This document shows positions 1 to 11,478 of a stretch of DNA of 64,000 bases, in pieces. The notes beneath the pieces are model-generated. The model was not told the origin of the DNA. It was given only the letters and a program-made list of their open reading frames with translations, and did no database searches. Source of the DNA: Thermothelomyces thermophilus ATCC 42464 (taxonomy: Eukaryota > Ascomycota > Sordariomycetes > Sordariales > Chaetomiaceae); contig NC_016478.1 of the NCBI RefSeq assembly GCF_000226095.1, forward strand, positions 2,594,001-2,658,000. The letters run 5' to 3'. Each line of letters begins with the position of its first letter. Within the stretch, counting starts at the first letter, position 1. A program made the position numbers and the translations under genes.

Positions 1-294
1 CCTCATCCATCTACTCTCGTCCGGTCTCTTTTCCAGCCCGGTTGCACCTGACCGCGGCCCTTATTTAAACGGTCGTCGAACCGAGAATTTCCCTCGCGCT
101 TTGTTCACCCGACTACCGTCCACAATAAATCCCTACCAGTAATTCGCGCGTGGATTCGAGCTCTCCCAATACCCAAAACCGATCTACCATCCAATTCTTA
201 ATATCTTCCCAAACGCGCCCCGTACTGAGCGCCCAACCCACGTCGACAATCCGTCAGCCCGGCGCAGAGCTTATCTGCCGCAATCGCAGCGCCA
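1..294 (+). promoter_or_regulatory. PMA1 upstream region and 5' leader
   Basis: This is the non-coding stretch before the PMA1 start codon. It is pyrimidine-rich and not TA-rich, so it lies outside the RIP-mutated block. A TATA-like TTATTTAAAC lies at 61-70. No other regulatory site can be named with confidence, and the transcription start cannot be placed by eye. Short open frames here lack ATG starts or family resemblance. Confidence 0.5.
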
Positions 295-3200
295 ATGGCG
301 GAACCCACGTCTACCGGCGCTCCTGCGCTGTCGACGAATATTGAGAGCGGAAATTTTGACGAGAAGGCCCAACACGACGTGCCCCCCGCCAAGGTGCCCG
401 TCGAGGAGGAGGAGGAGGATGAGGACATTGACGCCCTCATCGATGACCTCGAGAGTCACGATGGCCATGACCAGGTAAGCCAGCTTAGTCTGCACACCCC
501 CCCACCCCCCCAACCAAGGATTCGTTCCTTTCACATTCCGCCGAGCCCTTGGCATTCAATCGACCCCCTTCAACCGGGTGGTGCGCCATTGGCGGTTCTC
601 GGCCAGCAAGACTGATTGCGCGTCGCCGCCGATCAGGCCTTGCTGGTCAATGGCATTTGCGACCTGCTGTCGCCATCACGGCTCATCACCTCAATCGTAA
701 CAACGGGGCTAACAATTGCTCTTTTTAGTTTGAGGAGGAGGAAGATGTCACTCCCGGCGGCGCCCGCGTCGTCCCCGAGGACATGCTCCAGACTGACACG
801 CGTGTCGGTCTCACAAACGAGGAGGTCCTCCAGCGTCGTCGGAAATATGGTCTCAACCAGATGAAGGAGGAGAAGGAAAACCTCCTTCTCAAGTTCCTTG
901 GTTTCTTCGTCGGCCCTATCCAGTTCGTCATGGAGGTACGTCATGATCCACAAGATGCTGCGCTCCGGCACAGCAGTTTCGAAACGAAACAAACTTTCCC
1001 CACTTCCCGTCTTGGACTTGATGCTAACCCATCCACCAGGCCGCTGCTGTCTGTACGTATTACCTCTCCGTCCATCCCAACTTCTACCCAATCGTAACTA
1101 TGCCTCGCGGCTGTTTGGGCGACCAATCGGGTGTCCTGCATGCTTGCTAAGGACTCGCTTTGGTGTTGGGCTGCCAAGCTCATGGCGCTGTCGACCATTG
1201 CCAATTGGCTGCGTGCGTCGAACGATTTGGCTGACAATGTTGCTGTACAGTGGCTGCTGGTCTCGAGGACTGGGTCGATTTCGGTGTCATCTGCGGTCTG
1301 TTGCTTCTCAACGCCGCTGTCGGTTTCATCCAGGAGTACCAGGCTGGCTCCATCGTTGACGAGCTGAAGAAGTAAGGCGACATCCTTTAGTAGCCGCTTA
1401 TGGCGAACTTCAGCTGACTAACGCGCTCGCAGGACTCTCGCTCTTAAGGCTGTTGTTCTCCGTGACGGTACCCTGAAGGAGGTCGAGGCCCCCGAGGTCG
1501 TCCCCGGCGATATTCTGCAGGTTGAAGAGGGTACCATCATTCCCGCCGATGGCCGCATCGTTACCGATGGTGCCTTCCTTCAGGTCGACCAGTCTGCCAT
1601 CACTGGCGAGTCGCTCGCTGTCGACAAGCACAAGAATGACCAGTGCTATGCCTCCTCGGCTGTCAAGCGTGGCGAGGCCTTCCTGGTCGTCACTGCCACT
1701 GGTGACAACACCTTCGTCGGTCGCGCGGCTGCCCTCGTGAACGCTGCTAGCGCTGGCACTGGTCACTTCACCGAAGTGCTCAACGGCATTGGTACCATCC
1801 TGCTGGTTCTCGTCATCCTCACCAACCTGGTTGTCTGGGTTGCCAGCTTCTACCGGTCCAACCCCATCGTCCTCATTCTCGAGTTCACCCTGGCCATCAC
1901 CATCGTTGGTGTGCCCGTCGGTCTCCCTGCCGTCGTCACCACCACCATGGCTGTCGGTGCCGCCTACCTCGCCAAGAAGAAGGCTATCGTCCAGAAGCTC
2001 TCGGCCATCGAGTCTCTGGCTGGTGTCGAGATTCTGTGCTCTGACAAGACGGGTACCCTGACCAAGAACAAGCTCTCTCTGTCGGAGCCCTACACCGTCG
2101 CCGGTGTTGACCCCGAGGACCTCATGCTTACTGCCTGCTTGGCTGCCTCGCGCAAGAAGAAGGGCATGGATGCCATCGATAAGGCTTTTCTCAAGAGCTT
2201 GAAGTACTATCCCCGCGCCAAGGGTGTCCTCAGCAAGTACAAGGTTCTCGAGTTCCACCCCTTCGACCCTGTCTCCAAGAAGGTCACGGCCGTCGTCGAG
2301 TCTCCCCAGGGCGAGCGCATTGTCTGCGTCAAGGGTGCCCCTCTGTTCGTTCTCAAGACCGTCGAGGAGGACCACCCCATTCCGGAGGAGGTTGACCAGG
2401 CCTACAAGAACAAGGTCGCCGAGTTCGCCACCCGTGGTTTCCGCTCTCTCGGTGTTGCCCGCAAGCGTGGCGAGGGCTCTTGGGAGATCCTCGGTATCAT
2501 GCCTTGCTCGGACCCCCCGCGTCACGATACCGCTCGCACCATCAACGAGGCCAAGTCGCTCGGTCTGTCCATCAAGATGCTTACTGGTGATGCCGTCGGT
2601 ATCGCTAGGGAGACTTCTCGCCAGCTCGGTCTCGGCACCAACGTCTACAACGCTGAGCGCCTTGGTCTCGGTGGCGGTGGTGACATGCCCGGCTCTGAGG
2701 TGTACGACTTCGTCGAGGCTGCCGATGGTTTCGCCGAGGTGTTCCCCCAGCACAAGTACAACGTCGTCGAGATCCTGCAGCAGCGTGGCTACCTCGTTGC
2801 CATGACTGGTGATGGTGTCAACGACGCTCCCTCGCTCAAGAAGGCCGATACTGGTATTGCCGTCGAGGGTGCCTCGGACGCTGCCCGCTCTGCTGCTGAT
2901 ATCGTCTTCCTTGCCCCCGGTCTCGGTGCCATCATTGATGCGCTCAAGACGTCTCGCCAGATTTTCCACCGCATGTACGCCTACGTCGTCTACCGTATCG
3001 CCCTCTCGATCCATCTGGAGATCTACCTTGGTCTCTGGATTGCCATCCTGAACCGCAGCCTGAACATCAACCTGGTCGTCTTCATTGCCATCTTCGCCGA
3101 TGTCGCCACTCTGGCCATCGCCTACGACAACGCCCCGTACAGCAAGACCCCCGTCAAGTGGAACCTGCCCAAGCTCTGGGGTATGTCGGTGCTGCTCGGT

Positions 3201-3736
3201 ATTGTCCTGGCCATCGGTACCTGGATTACTGTCACGACCATGTACGCGCACGGTCCGAACGGCGGTATCGTCCAGAACTTCGGTAACATGGACGAGGTCG
3301 TGTTCCTCCAGATCTCGCTTACTGAGAACTGGCTGATCTTCATCACTCGGTACGTCATCTCGTCTAGTCTGTCGTGTGTGCTTGCTTCGCAGATGCTAAT
3401 ACATCGACTAGTGCCAACGGTCCCTTCTGGTCCTCGATTCCTTCGTGGCAGCTGGCCGGTGCCGTCCTGGTCGTCGACATCATCGCCACCCTCTTCACCA
3501 TCTTTGGTTGGTTCGAGAACAGCGACACGTCCATTGTCGCCGTCGTCCGTGTCTGGGTCTTCTCGTTCGGTATCTTCTGCGTCATGGGTGGTCTCTACTA
3601 CATGTTGCAGGACAGCGTCGGCTTTGACAACCTCATGCACGGCAAGTCGCCCAAGGGCAGCCAGAAGCAGCGCTCTCTGGAGGACTTCGTCGTCTCTCTC
3701 CAGCGTGTGTCGACCCAGCACGAGAAGTCGCAGTAG
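295..3736 (+). CDS. pma1: Plasma-membrane H+-ATPase (P3A-type proton pump)
   Basis: This enzyme uses ATP to pump protons out of the cell and sets the plasma-membrane potential that drives nutrient uptake. Six exons are inferred: 295-474, 729-935, 1040-1052, 1251-1371, 1433-3349 and 3412-3736, giving 920 residues, the length of the Neurospora enzyme. All five introns are GT-AG and the reading frame is kept at every junction. The phosphorylated aspartate in DKTGTLT is Asp378, the actuator TGES motif begins near residue 231, the nucleotide-binding KGAP lysine is Lys474, and the hinge motif TGDGVNDAP begins at 632. The acidic N-terminus and a C-terminal tail with a Ser-Thr pair ([11 protein letters not shown]) fit the autoinhibitory tail of fungal PMA1. 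Ten membrane helices are expected from the family. Codons strongly prefer C in third position, typical of a highly expressed gene. It shows no RIP, although the repeats begin about 750 bp downstream. Confidence 0.97.
1040..1052 (+). other. pma1: 13-nt microexon of PMA1
   Basis: Exon 3 is only 13 nt long. It sits between introns 936-1039 and 1053-1250, both with GTACGT donors. Its acceptor is CACCAG and the next exon follows GTACAG at 1245-1250. It supplies the residues Ala-Ala-Val plus the first base of the next Leu codon, in the first membrane helix. Skipping it would remove conserved residues and break the frame. Confidence 0.85.
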
Positions 3737-3990
3737 GCGGCGCGTGCGTGGGCGGTGCCTGGCGTGGCGTCTTGAAACACACGGGGCACCTACTACCTGT
3801 TTGCCCTAGGTGGCAGCGAACTTATACCCGACCGCTGGGGATATAGATAGATAGGATCGGACGGCCGAGGAATTTCCTTTTCATTTTCTGCAATAAGTTC
3901 TGTATGGACTTTTAGCATTAGGGGCTAGACGTACCCCGATTTTCTTAGACAATCTAATAAAGAGTAAAAAATAATGTCTTTTTCTACACG
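3737..3990 (+). terminator. PMA1 3' UTR and polyadenylation region
   Basis: Non-coding sequence follows the TAG stop at 3734-3736. A perfect AATAAA is present at 3956-3961, followed by an A-rich stretch. The cleavage site itself cannot be placed without transcripts. Confidence 0.55.
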
Positions 3991-4039
3991 TGACTGTCTG
4001 CCTCCTTGGAGCCGCACTTCGCCCGAATCCAAGGCGCCC

Positions 4040-4068
4040 TTTTTTTTTTTTGGGGGGGGGGGGGGGGG
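4040..4068 (+). repeat. T12-G17 homopolymer tract
   Basis: Twelve T (4040-4051) are followed directly by seventeen G (4052-4068). It lies in the PMA1 3' intergenic region. Such a tract is prone to polymerase slippage and to sequencing error, so the run lengths should be treated as approximate. Confidence 0.9.
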
Positions 4069-4489
4069 CCGCGCCTAAACTGGCTCTTGGCTGAGAGACA
4101 TAGCGCTCGCAAACCGGCCTTTTGCATGCAGAAAACAGCATGTGCACAGGTACACAGAACTACATGTGATTTTCAACAGAAGGGTAGGTACAGATTATCG
4201 TGTTTATGCCTTGGGTGACATCACTTCTGACTAGGAACTCTTGCGTTTGCTCACACCCGCAGAATGCGAACCACGCATCGAAATGCTGTTTTGCCTGCCA
4301 GACTCTCCGATGCATGCATCTTAAGGCAAGGTGATGAACGAACCATGCCTCGTTGTCTCCAATCTTCCTTTTTCAGGAACGGCATTCAGAAGTATTACGG
4401 ATTACATACTACAGAGGTTGGCCTAGAAAGTCCATCCCCCATCCCAGGATGCCAAGGTCTTGGCATACAGTATAGTTAGCTGACACTAC
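4069..4489. other. Intergenic stretch with no recognisable gene
   Basis: About 420 bp of mixed composition between the PMA1 3' end and the TA-rich block. A 71-codon frame at 4264-4479 has no recognisable domain and is probably chance. I see no RNA gene here. RIP-like TA enrichment begins near the right end. Confidence 0.5.
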
Positions 4490-5273
4490 AATAGACACTT
4501 ATATACCTTTTTACCAACCCGACTTCTAGACTTATCCAACACTTCAAAACTAGGCTTATTTTAAGCATTTGAAACAGCATTCAATTCGCTATTTTACTTG
4601 CAATCAAAGGAGGTCAATTTACCAGCAGTTATATCGCTTTTCTCTGGCCTAACTACTTCTAAGTCTATTGCTAACGTCTTCCACGTATTAGATACTCTAG
4701 CTCTCCCTAACAAAGTCTATCTTCCTCGGTCCGTCTCTAGATATCAGCTTCTAACTTAGCTTCCTTTTCAGCTCTCGATTTCTAACACTATTCGCGCTAT
4801 ATCCGAAAGCCTAGCTTCTCTTCTCCCGGTGGTAGAGGGTCAGGAATACTACCCTCCTTATATTCGTTTCCTCTAGCTAGTCTTATTACCTACTTAACAT
4901 TCCCTTAGACTCTTTTAATATATCGTTATAACTATTCGATTAGAAGCTCCCTCTATTACTTTAACTAATCTTTCTCTAGCTAAATCTAAGAGTTTGAAAG
5001 CTTCCGTTTCCTATATAACTATTTTATCTTTGCCTATATAGGCTTAATCGTATTAAGGTTAGGTAAGTTTAGTAGCCATTTAAGGACCTTAAACTTTGCT
5101 TCTTCCTAAAGCTAATGGTTCTATCGAGATATATAAGTATTGGTATTATCTTCTTATATAATATAAACTAGGCTATACTTCCTTTAGAGTTTCTCTATAA
5201 AAGGAAGAAATAGGGGAAGTAAGACTTCCTATTAGTAATATATCTAGTTAATCCTTCCTTGCCCCTAATAGAC
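4490..5273. repeat. RIP-mutated relic of an unidentified repeat
   Basis: This stretch is rich in TA dinucleotides and in TAG/TAA triplets in all frames, which looks like RIP. It does not align by eye with the LTR, gag, pol or 3' region of the Gypsy family that follows. It is probably part of a different repeat into which element C inserted. The 5 bp directly before the LTR of C, TAGAC (5269-5273), would be the left target duplication of C; the right one is outside the window. Confidence 0.5.
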
Positions 5274-5701
5274 TGTCATGAAAATATATATATAGGACGC
5301 CGCCTGAGCCACCTCCCTAACAGGCCAATAGGACAGCAGGAATGATAGGCCAATCAGGACAGGATCATACTTGGCAAGAAATGATCCTAGCAGAGAATCA
5401 CTAGCTCACGATATAAGCCAGGTAAGCCAATACGGAGGATCACCACGACTATTAGTAATCCTAGGATTATATATATATATAGATAGTCACTCGTTATAGT
5501 GAACTCTAGGAGTTTACCAGTAATAGTAACCTACAATTATAGTATTTATACTAAGCACCGCTAACTACTATAAGAGATAACTCTAGTATTATTATAAACC
5601 CTTTGGCTTTACTAAATCCCTTAGACAACTTATATACTTGTCCCGCTTAATTTACCTTCGTCTAAACCCTTTTAGAAGAAGTCTAAGTTAGGTTTATTAT
5701 A
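5274..5701 (+). repeat. 5' LTR of element C (type 3, 428 bp)
   Basis: Starts TGTCATG and ends at the RIP-altered equivalent of TTCGTCACA. Its U3 differs from type 1, but from the segment AGTCACTCGTTA onward it aligns with all other LTRs in the window. Same length and U3 type as the LTRs of G. Confidence 0.85.
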
Positions 5702-5728
5702 TATTATTATTACTCCCTTTATTTTATT

Positions 5729-6114
5729 ATAGTTTAGGACGAAGGTAATTTTGACCTTGATATCGATATAACTATTAATATTATAGCTAAATAGTTACTT
5801 ACCTATCTTAGTTAACTCTAGTAGCAGATCTAGGAGTTAGACTAGAGAGATAAGGCTACTTAAGCTTAAATTAAGGAACTCGAGAACGGCGAAAAGCACT
5901 TATAGAAGCTAGTTAACGAGGCCTATACTAAAATTAAGGCACTCGAAGGCGCTAAAGCGAGCTATATTAAGATCAAATTACCTAGTAAATACGGAGGAAC
6001 TAAGGAAGATCTTATAAGGTTTCTAACAAACCTCTAATCTTACTTTTAGCTTAATAACGACAAGTTTCTAGATAATAAAGCTAAAGTCCTTGATATAGCT
6101 ATAAGATTAGAGGG
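5729..6114 (+). pseudogene. gag relic of element C, part 1
   Basis: Aligns with the start of the gag of copy A, from the initiator (now ATA) through the coiled coil into the capsid region. Many CAG and TGG codons have become TAG. It is cut at 6114 by insertion of B and resumes at 21318. Confidence 0.85.
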
Positions 6115-6562
6115 TGTCACGGATAAGCACATGGGCGGCCTGGCAGGCTGCAGCTAGGACACGGGACATTCCGACAGCCAATCACTCGACAGACCAATCA
6201 GAAGATTATCACCGCCAAGACTAAGGTCTTCACTGGTGATAATAACATGTCACCGTCGATAACGCAGAATCACGAAGTGAAAAGAGAAGTGATACTGGTG
6301 ATAACTATTGAAGAAGGACAGACCATTGTGTATATATAGCTAGCCAGTCACTCGTTATAGTAGACTCTAGGAGTTCGCCAGTGGTAACAATCACAATCAC
6401 AGTACTTATACTAAGTATTGCTGATTACTGTAAGAGATAACTCTAAGTGTTGTTATAAACCCTTTGGCTTCACCAAATCCCTCAGACGACCTGCCTGCTT
6501 GTCCCGCTTTACCCACCTCCGTCTGGACCCTTTTAGAAGAAGTCTGAGTTAGGTTCGTCACA
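6115..6562 (+). repeat. 5' LTR of element B (448 bp)
   Basis: Starts TGTCACGG and ends TTCGTCACA. Same length as the LTRs of A, with scattered transitions of RIP type. Confidence 0.95.
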
Positions 6563-6589
6563 CGTTGTTACCACTCCCTTTGTTCTGTC

Positions 6590-8851
6590 ATGGTTTAGAA
6601 CAGAGGTGACTTCGACCTTGACACCGACATGGCTACCGACGTCACGGCCGAACAACTGCTTGCCTAGCTTGGTCAACTCTAGCAGCGGATCCAGGAGTTA
6701 GACTAGAGAGACAAGGCTGCTCAAGCTCGAATCAAGGAACTCGAGAACCGCGAAAAGTACTTGCAGAAGTTGGTTAACGAGGCCTATGCCAAAATCGAGG
6801 CACTCGAGGGCGCCAAAGCGAAGCGTATCAAGATCGAACCACCTAGCAAATATAGAGGAACCAAGGAAGATCTCGTAGGATTCTTGACAAATCTCCGATC
6901 CTACTTCCGGCTTAACGACGACAAATTTCTAGACGAAAAAGCCAAAGTCCTTTATATAGCCATAAGACTAGAGGGCAAGGCACTTAGATAGTTCGAGCCG
7001 ACGTAGAATGACTATCTTACTAAGGAAGACGAAGACGACCGAGACGCATTTACGCAGGCAGTCTTCCGATCTTACGACCGTTTCGAAGAAGAGCTTTGGA
7101 AAGTTTTTGGCGACAAAGACGAGAAGATTTATACGTAAGAAAGACTTGCTAATCTCCAACAGACCAAGTTAGCAGCCTCCTACGCCACATAATTCAGATA
7201 GGATATACTTAAGTCTTAGCTTAACAATAAGGCGTTAATACAATTGTTCTACAATAGCTTAAAAGAAAAGGTCAAAGACGAGCTATATAAGTACGATCGG
7301 CCTAAGACTCTAGACAAATACATCGCATAGGCCATTAGGATCGATAATCGACTCTACACACGAGAGTAGCAGAAACAAGGTCAAATAAACGGAACTATAG
7401 TTAAGGCCAACAACAAGAAAAAGCGAGCATACGTTAGTACCTCGTACAGGATATACCCTAGAGCTATAGATATAGATATAGCGTAGAAGCAGGACTAGAA
7501 GAAGACGGCCAAAGACAAGTCTAATATTACCTACTATAACTACAGAAAGAAAGGGCACTACAAGCGAGAATACCGAAGCCCAAAGAAAGAATAGAAACCA
7601 ACCCCTAGAAAGGAAATTACAACTATCGACGAAACTACTAAGGACGTCATCAAAATAGCGGCCACGAGCTACGAAGACAAGGACAGTAACACGGACAGTC
7701 TCGGACACGACAGCAACGGTAAAGACGAACAAGCACCATACTCCGAACTGGTCACTATAGACCTAGAGACAGGTCTTGCCGAATAGGACATGGCAGGAGA
7801 ATATACACCGCTAGTTTCGATTCTCCTAGCCTTAAGGCAGTAGGGTTTTATAGTCATATAGAGGTAGGATAGATCGTAGATAACCGACACCCAAGGAATC
7901 GAAAGACCCGGACCTAATGTTCTATTCCTCTAGGAACGAATCGAATAGTACTATAACGAAGTTTTTCGGCTTAACACGGAACTACGCGAACGGGACAGGC
8001 ACTTGATTCGACTTGCCTAATAAAGCGATGGAATGAGGGACGAAATGAGGGAACTCCGACGTATCGTAGAAACCATTAAAGGAGAACAGCCTATGACATA
8101 CGATAGGCCTGATAGCTACGCTAAGTATCTTGACGGCCAATAACTTAGTAACGACGTACGGAACCTAGAATACTAGTTTATACGTGTAAACCGCGGAAAA
8201 GACAAGCGTACATGGGAAAGCTATTAGAAGAAACACTCCTATGTCAGCACTAGAGTACCTACGGTCTACATATAGTGGGAAGGATTCGAGAAAGAATTCC
8301 AATACCTCCCAGGCGACGCTACGCGACTGTACCCTCGACATAAGGCACATGCGCAAGTGCCCTGGTTCTAGTGTATGGCACACGAATACCGATATCACTT
8401 CCGTGACAAATTCGAAAACAATCACTAGCCGACCCGATAGGAAAACAGGGACAGAGGCTTATACCCTATAGAATGGGTCTACGATGTAGGAAACAGAGCG
8501 GCCGAATTACTCTAGAAGATCGAAGCCCGCGATCTAGAAAGCATCACGGTAGTTCCAAAACAAGCCTAGCCTAGGTACTACAGAACCGGACGAGACACAT
8601 AGGACTCGTGCTAGAGCAACGATTGCCTCTATCACGCGGACGAAAAGAAATTGCGAATTCGGGAGCTTTAGATGAAGCTATAGCACGTACGACAGAAAGT
8701 AAAGCGGACCTAATAGTAGGAAGCCACAAGCACTCAATGGCTTACAGAAATAAGCACGATCGACGAAGCCGCTATCAGCCGAACAACCGAAGAGGTCAGC
8801 ACTAACCTAGGAAACAGGTCAGGGCCCTTTGAAGGGCCCGGAAACCATTAA
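6590..8851 (+). pseudogene. gag relic of element B
   Basis: Collinear with the gag of copy A from ATG (6590) to TAA (8849-8851). The fourth codon is already CAG to TAG, and further stops follow. The base missing in A before the zinc knuckle is present here (AAGTCTAAT near 7518-7526), so Gag and zinc knuckle were originally in one frame. The slip site (now AGGAAAC, 8809-8815) and the GGGCCC hairpin are preserved. Confidence 0.9.
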
Positions 8852-11028
8852 TACCTACGTAATAGCAAGTAGTAGCGTAGTACAGGAGGAACTAGCGCAA
8901 GAGACCACTATATCGAGACCTCCCGGCAGAAACATAGGAAATCGCTATAATCTTTAGACGACAGTGGCAAGACAAGCGATTATGGATAATAGCACAGTAG
9001 AAACAGCACGAAATGCTCGTACTAGTGGACAGTAAAGCAGAGATGAATCTGATTTCGCCGACACTTGTAAATTAGCTACGAATACCCTAGAGAGTGAAGC
9101 GGAAGCATGGCATAGTCAAAGGGCCATTTCCGACATAATAGGTACGTAGGGAGACCGAACCGATCGACATCACTATAGTAGGAAAGACTATAGCAGTCGT
9201 ATTTAGTATCGTAGACATAGGTAACAACAAAGACATAATATTAGGGTTACTATAGTATAAAGACTATGACCCAGACATCAGCTAGAAGAATGGTAACTAC
9301 CTACGACCCTAAACGGAGTCGTATTCGACCAGCAAGATAGGGAGCGCGCAAGGATCGCGAGCGGACGATGCTTAAGGAAAGGCATATCCTACGGATCCAC
9401 CGCAAGAGACGGACAGTGGCAGACAGACCACTACAGACTCTGGAAGAGGCGGCATAACGACATCGATATCGCGACAGGAGGAACGAGCTAAATCGCCGAT
9501 AGCTGTTCTCTCCGTTAACGAATGCAGAGCACTGCAATTAGAGCAGTAGGTTAAGACAGGAGAAATCGCCAGCATCGCCATAGACAGAACCAAGTTCGCA
9601 TACTATTAGAAAACCAAGAGACGAGACAAGACTAGGGAAGTACTAAAGGAGTACGAGGGATACCTAGCATTCGAACCAAAGCATCTAGAAGGATTACTAG
9701 AACACGGCCCATAGGATTACGAGATTAAGCTTAAGGAAGGAGCACGACTAAAGTTCTTCAAGATTTACTATACGAGCTAGATATAGAACGAAGAACTTAA
9801 GCGATATTTAGAGGAGAACCTTTGAAGAGGATATATCTGCCTATCGACATCGCTAGCAGGCTACCCGATCCTGTTTATGCCTAAGAAAGACAGAAAGCTA
9901 CGGTTATACGTCGACTATCGGCAACTTAACGAACAGACTGTAAAAAACCGATACCTATTACCGCTAATCTCACGGCTCCAAGATCAGTTAGCAGGAGCCT
10001 AATATTTCACGCGTCTTAACTTGCCATCGGCCTACAACCATATATAGATCAAAGAAGGCAACGAGTAGAAAACGGCCTTTAGGACACCCTATAGCCACTA
10101 TAAGTACCTTGTCATGCCATTCGGACTTACGAACGCGCCAGCAACGTTCCAAGCCCTAATTAATCAAGCTATCCGACCCTTTCTCGACAAATTTACGGTA
10201 TGTTATCTCGACGACATACTCATCTTCTCTAAGACGATAGACAAACACCGGAAGTACGTAATAGTAGTGCTAGACGCGCTACACACGTACAAGCTATCAG
10301 TTAACAAGAAAAAGAGCGAATTCCATGTCAGGAAGACAGTCTTTTTAGGATACGAAATATCCCTAGGACAAATCCGGATAGAACCTTTAAAGGTTAAAGC
10401 TATTAAGAATTAGCTACAACCAACGTTAGTCACGGAAGTATAAAGCTTCATCGGATTTACGAACTTCTACCAAATGTTTATCAGGAACTTTAGAGCGATC
10501 GCACGACCTTTGCACGAGCTCACCAAGAAGAATACTAAATTCCAATGGGAAGAGCAATACAAGCAAGCATTTATACAGATCTGTAACGCCATTATTAAAG
10601 ATCTAGTACTAGTACTACCAGACCCTAAGAAGCCATTCGAGGTAGAAACGGACGCTTCAGACTATGCCATCAGAGGACAATTAGGACAACGAGACGAACA
10701 AGGGAAGCTACATCCTATAGCCTTCTTTTCAAAGAAGCTCGACAGACTACGTCTTAATTATCCGATTTACGACAAGGAACTACTTACGATTGTCGAAGCT
10801 TTCAAGGAATGGCGACCATACCTCAGTGGCACGATTAAACTAGTATAAGTGTATACGGATCACAAGAATTTGCGATACTTTACGACGACAAAGGAACTTA
10901 ACGGACGACAAATACAATAGGTAGAATTCCTCGCGGAATTTAACTTCGAGATCCGCTATAAGAAGGGCAAAGAAAACGTACGAGCGGACATTTTAAGTCG
11001 ACGAACGGATCACACGAAAGGACGAACG
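8815..11028 (+). pseudogene. pol relic of element B, part 1
   Basis: Covers protease, RT and RNase H. The RT motif Tyr-Leu-Asp-Asp is intact inside 10114-10413, and the RNase H segment is open at 10474-10848. It stops where A inserted, in the linker after RNase H, and resumes at 18636. Confidence 0.9.
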
Positions 11029-11476
11029 TGTCACGAATAAGCACATGGGCGGCCTGGCAGGCTGCAGCCAGGACGCGGGACATTCCGACAGCCAATCACT
11101 TGACGGACCAATCAGAAGATTATCACCGCCAAGACTAAGGTCTTCACTGGTGATAATAACATGTCACCGTCGACAACGCAGAATCACGAAGTGAAAGGAG
11201 GAGTGGTACTGGTGATAACTATTGAAGAAGGACAGACAATTGTGTATATATAGCTAGCTAGTCACTCGTTATGGTGGACTCTGGGAGTTCACCAGTGGTA
11301 ACAATCACAATCACAGTACTCATACCAAGCATTGCTGATTACTGTGAGAGACAACTCTAAGTGTTGTTGTGAACCCTTTGGCTTCACCGAATCCCTCAGA
11401 CGACCTGCCTGCTTGTCCTGCTTCACCCACCTCCGTCTGGACCCTTTCAGAAGAAGTCTGAGTTGGGTTCGTCACA
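11029..11476 (+). repeat. 5' LTR of element A (448 bp)
   Basis: Begins TGTCACG and ends GTCACA. U3 is about 11029-11293. The R start is proposed at 11294 from complementarity with the primer site, about 45 nt after the TATA box. Confidence 0.97.
11092..11252 (+). promoter_or_regulatory. U3 promoter elements: two CCAAT boxes, nested palindrome, TATA box
   Basis: CCAAT lies at 11092-11096 and 11108-11112. An inverted repeat TTATCACC (11120-11127) / GGTGATAA (11149-11156) encloses a second one, AAGAC (11131-11135) / GTCTT (11140-11144). ACTGGTGATAA recurs further on. A TATATATA box lies around 11243-11252. These are likely protein-binding sites for sense transcription; the binding factors are unknown. 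Confidence 0.65.
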
Positions 11477-11478
11477 CG

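Noticed and set aside
1410-3251. 613-codon open frame on the minus strand inside PMA1
   Set aside because: It is a shadow caused by the strong C-ending codon preference of PMA1; the product is a low-complexity Asp/Gly/Leu-rich chain with no domain.
4264-4479. 71-codon frame downstream of PMA1
   Set aside because: No domain, no codon preference like PMA1, and length expected by chance.
10114-10848. Two open pol fragments in B as separate genes
   Set aside because: They are surviving stretches of the RT and RNase H of B between RIP stops.
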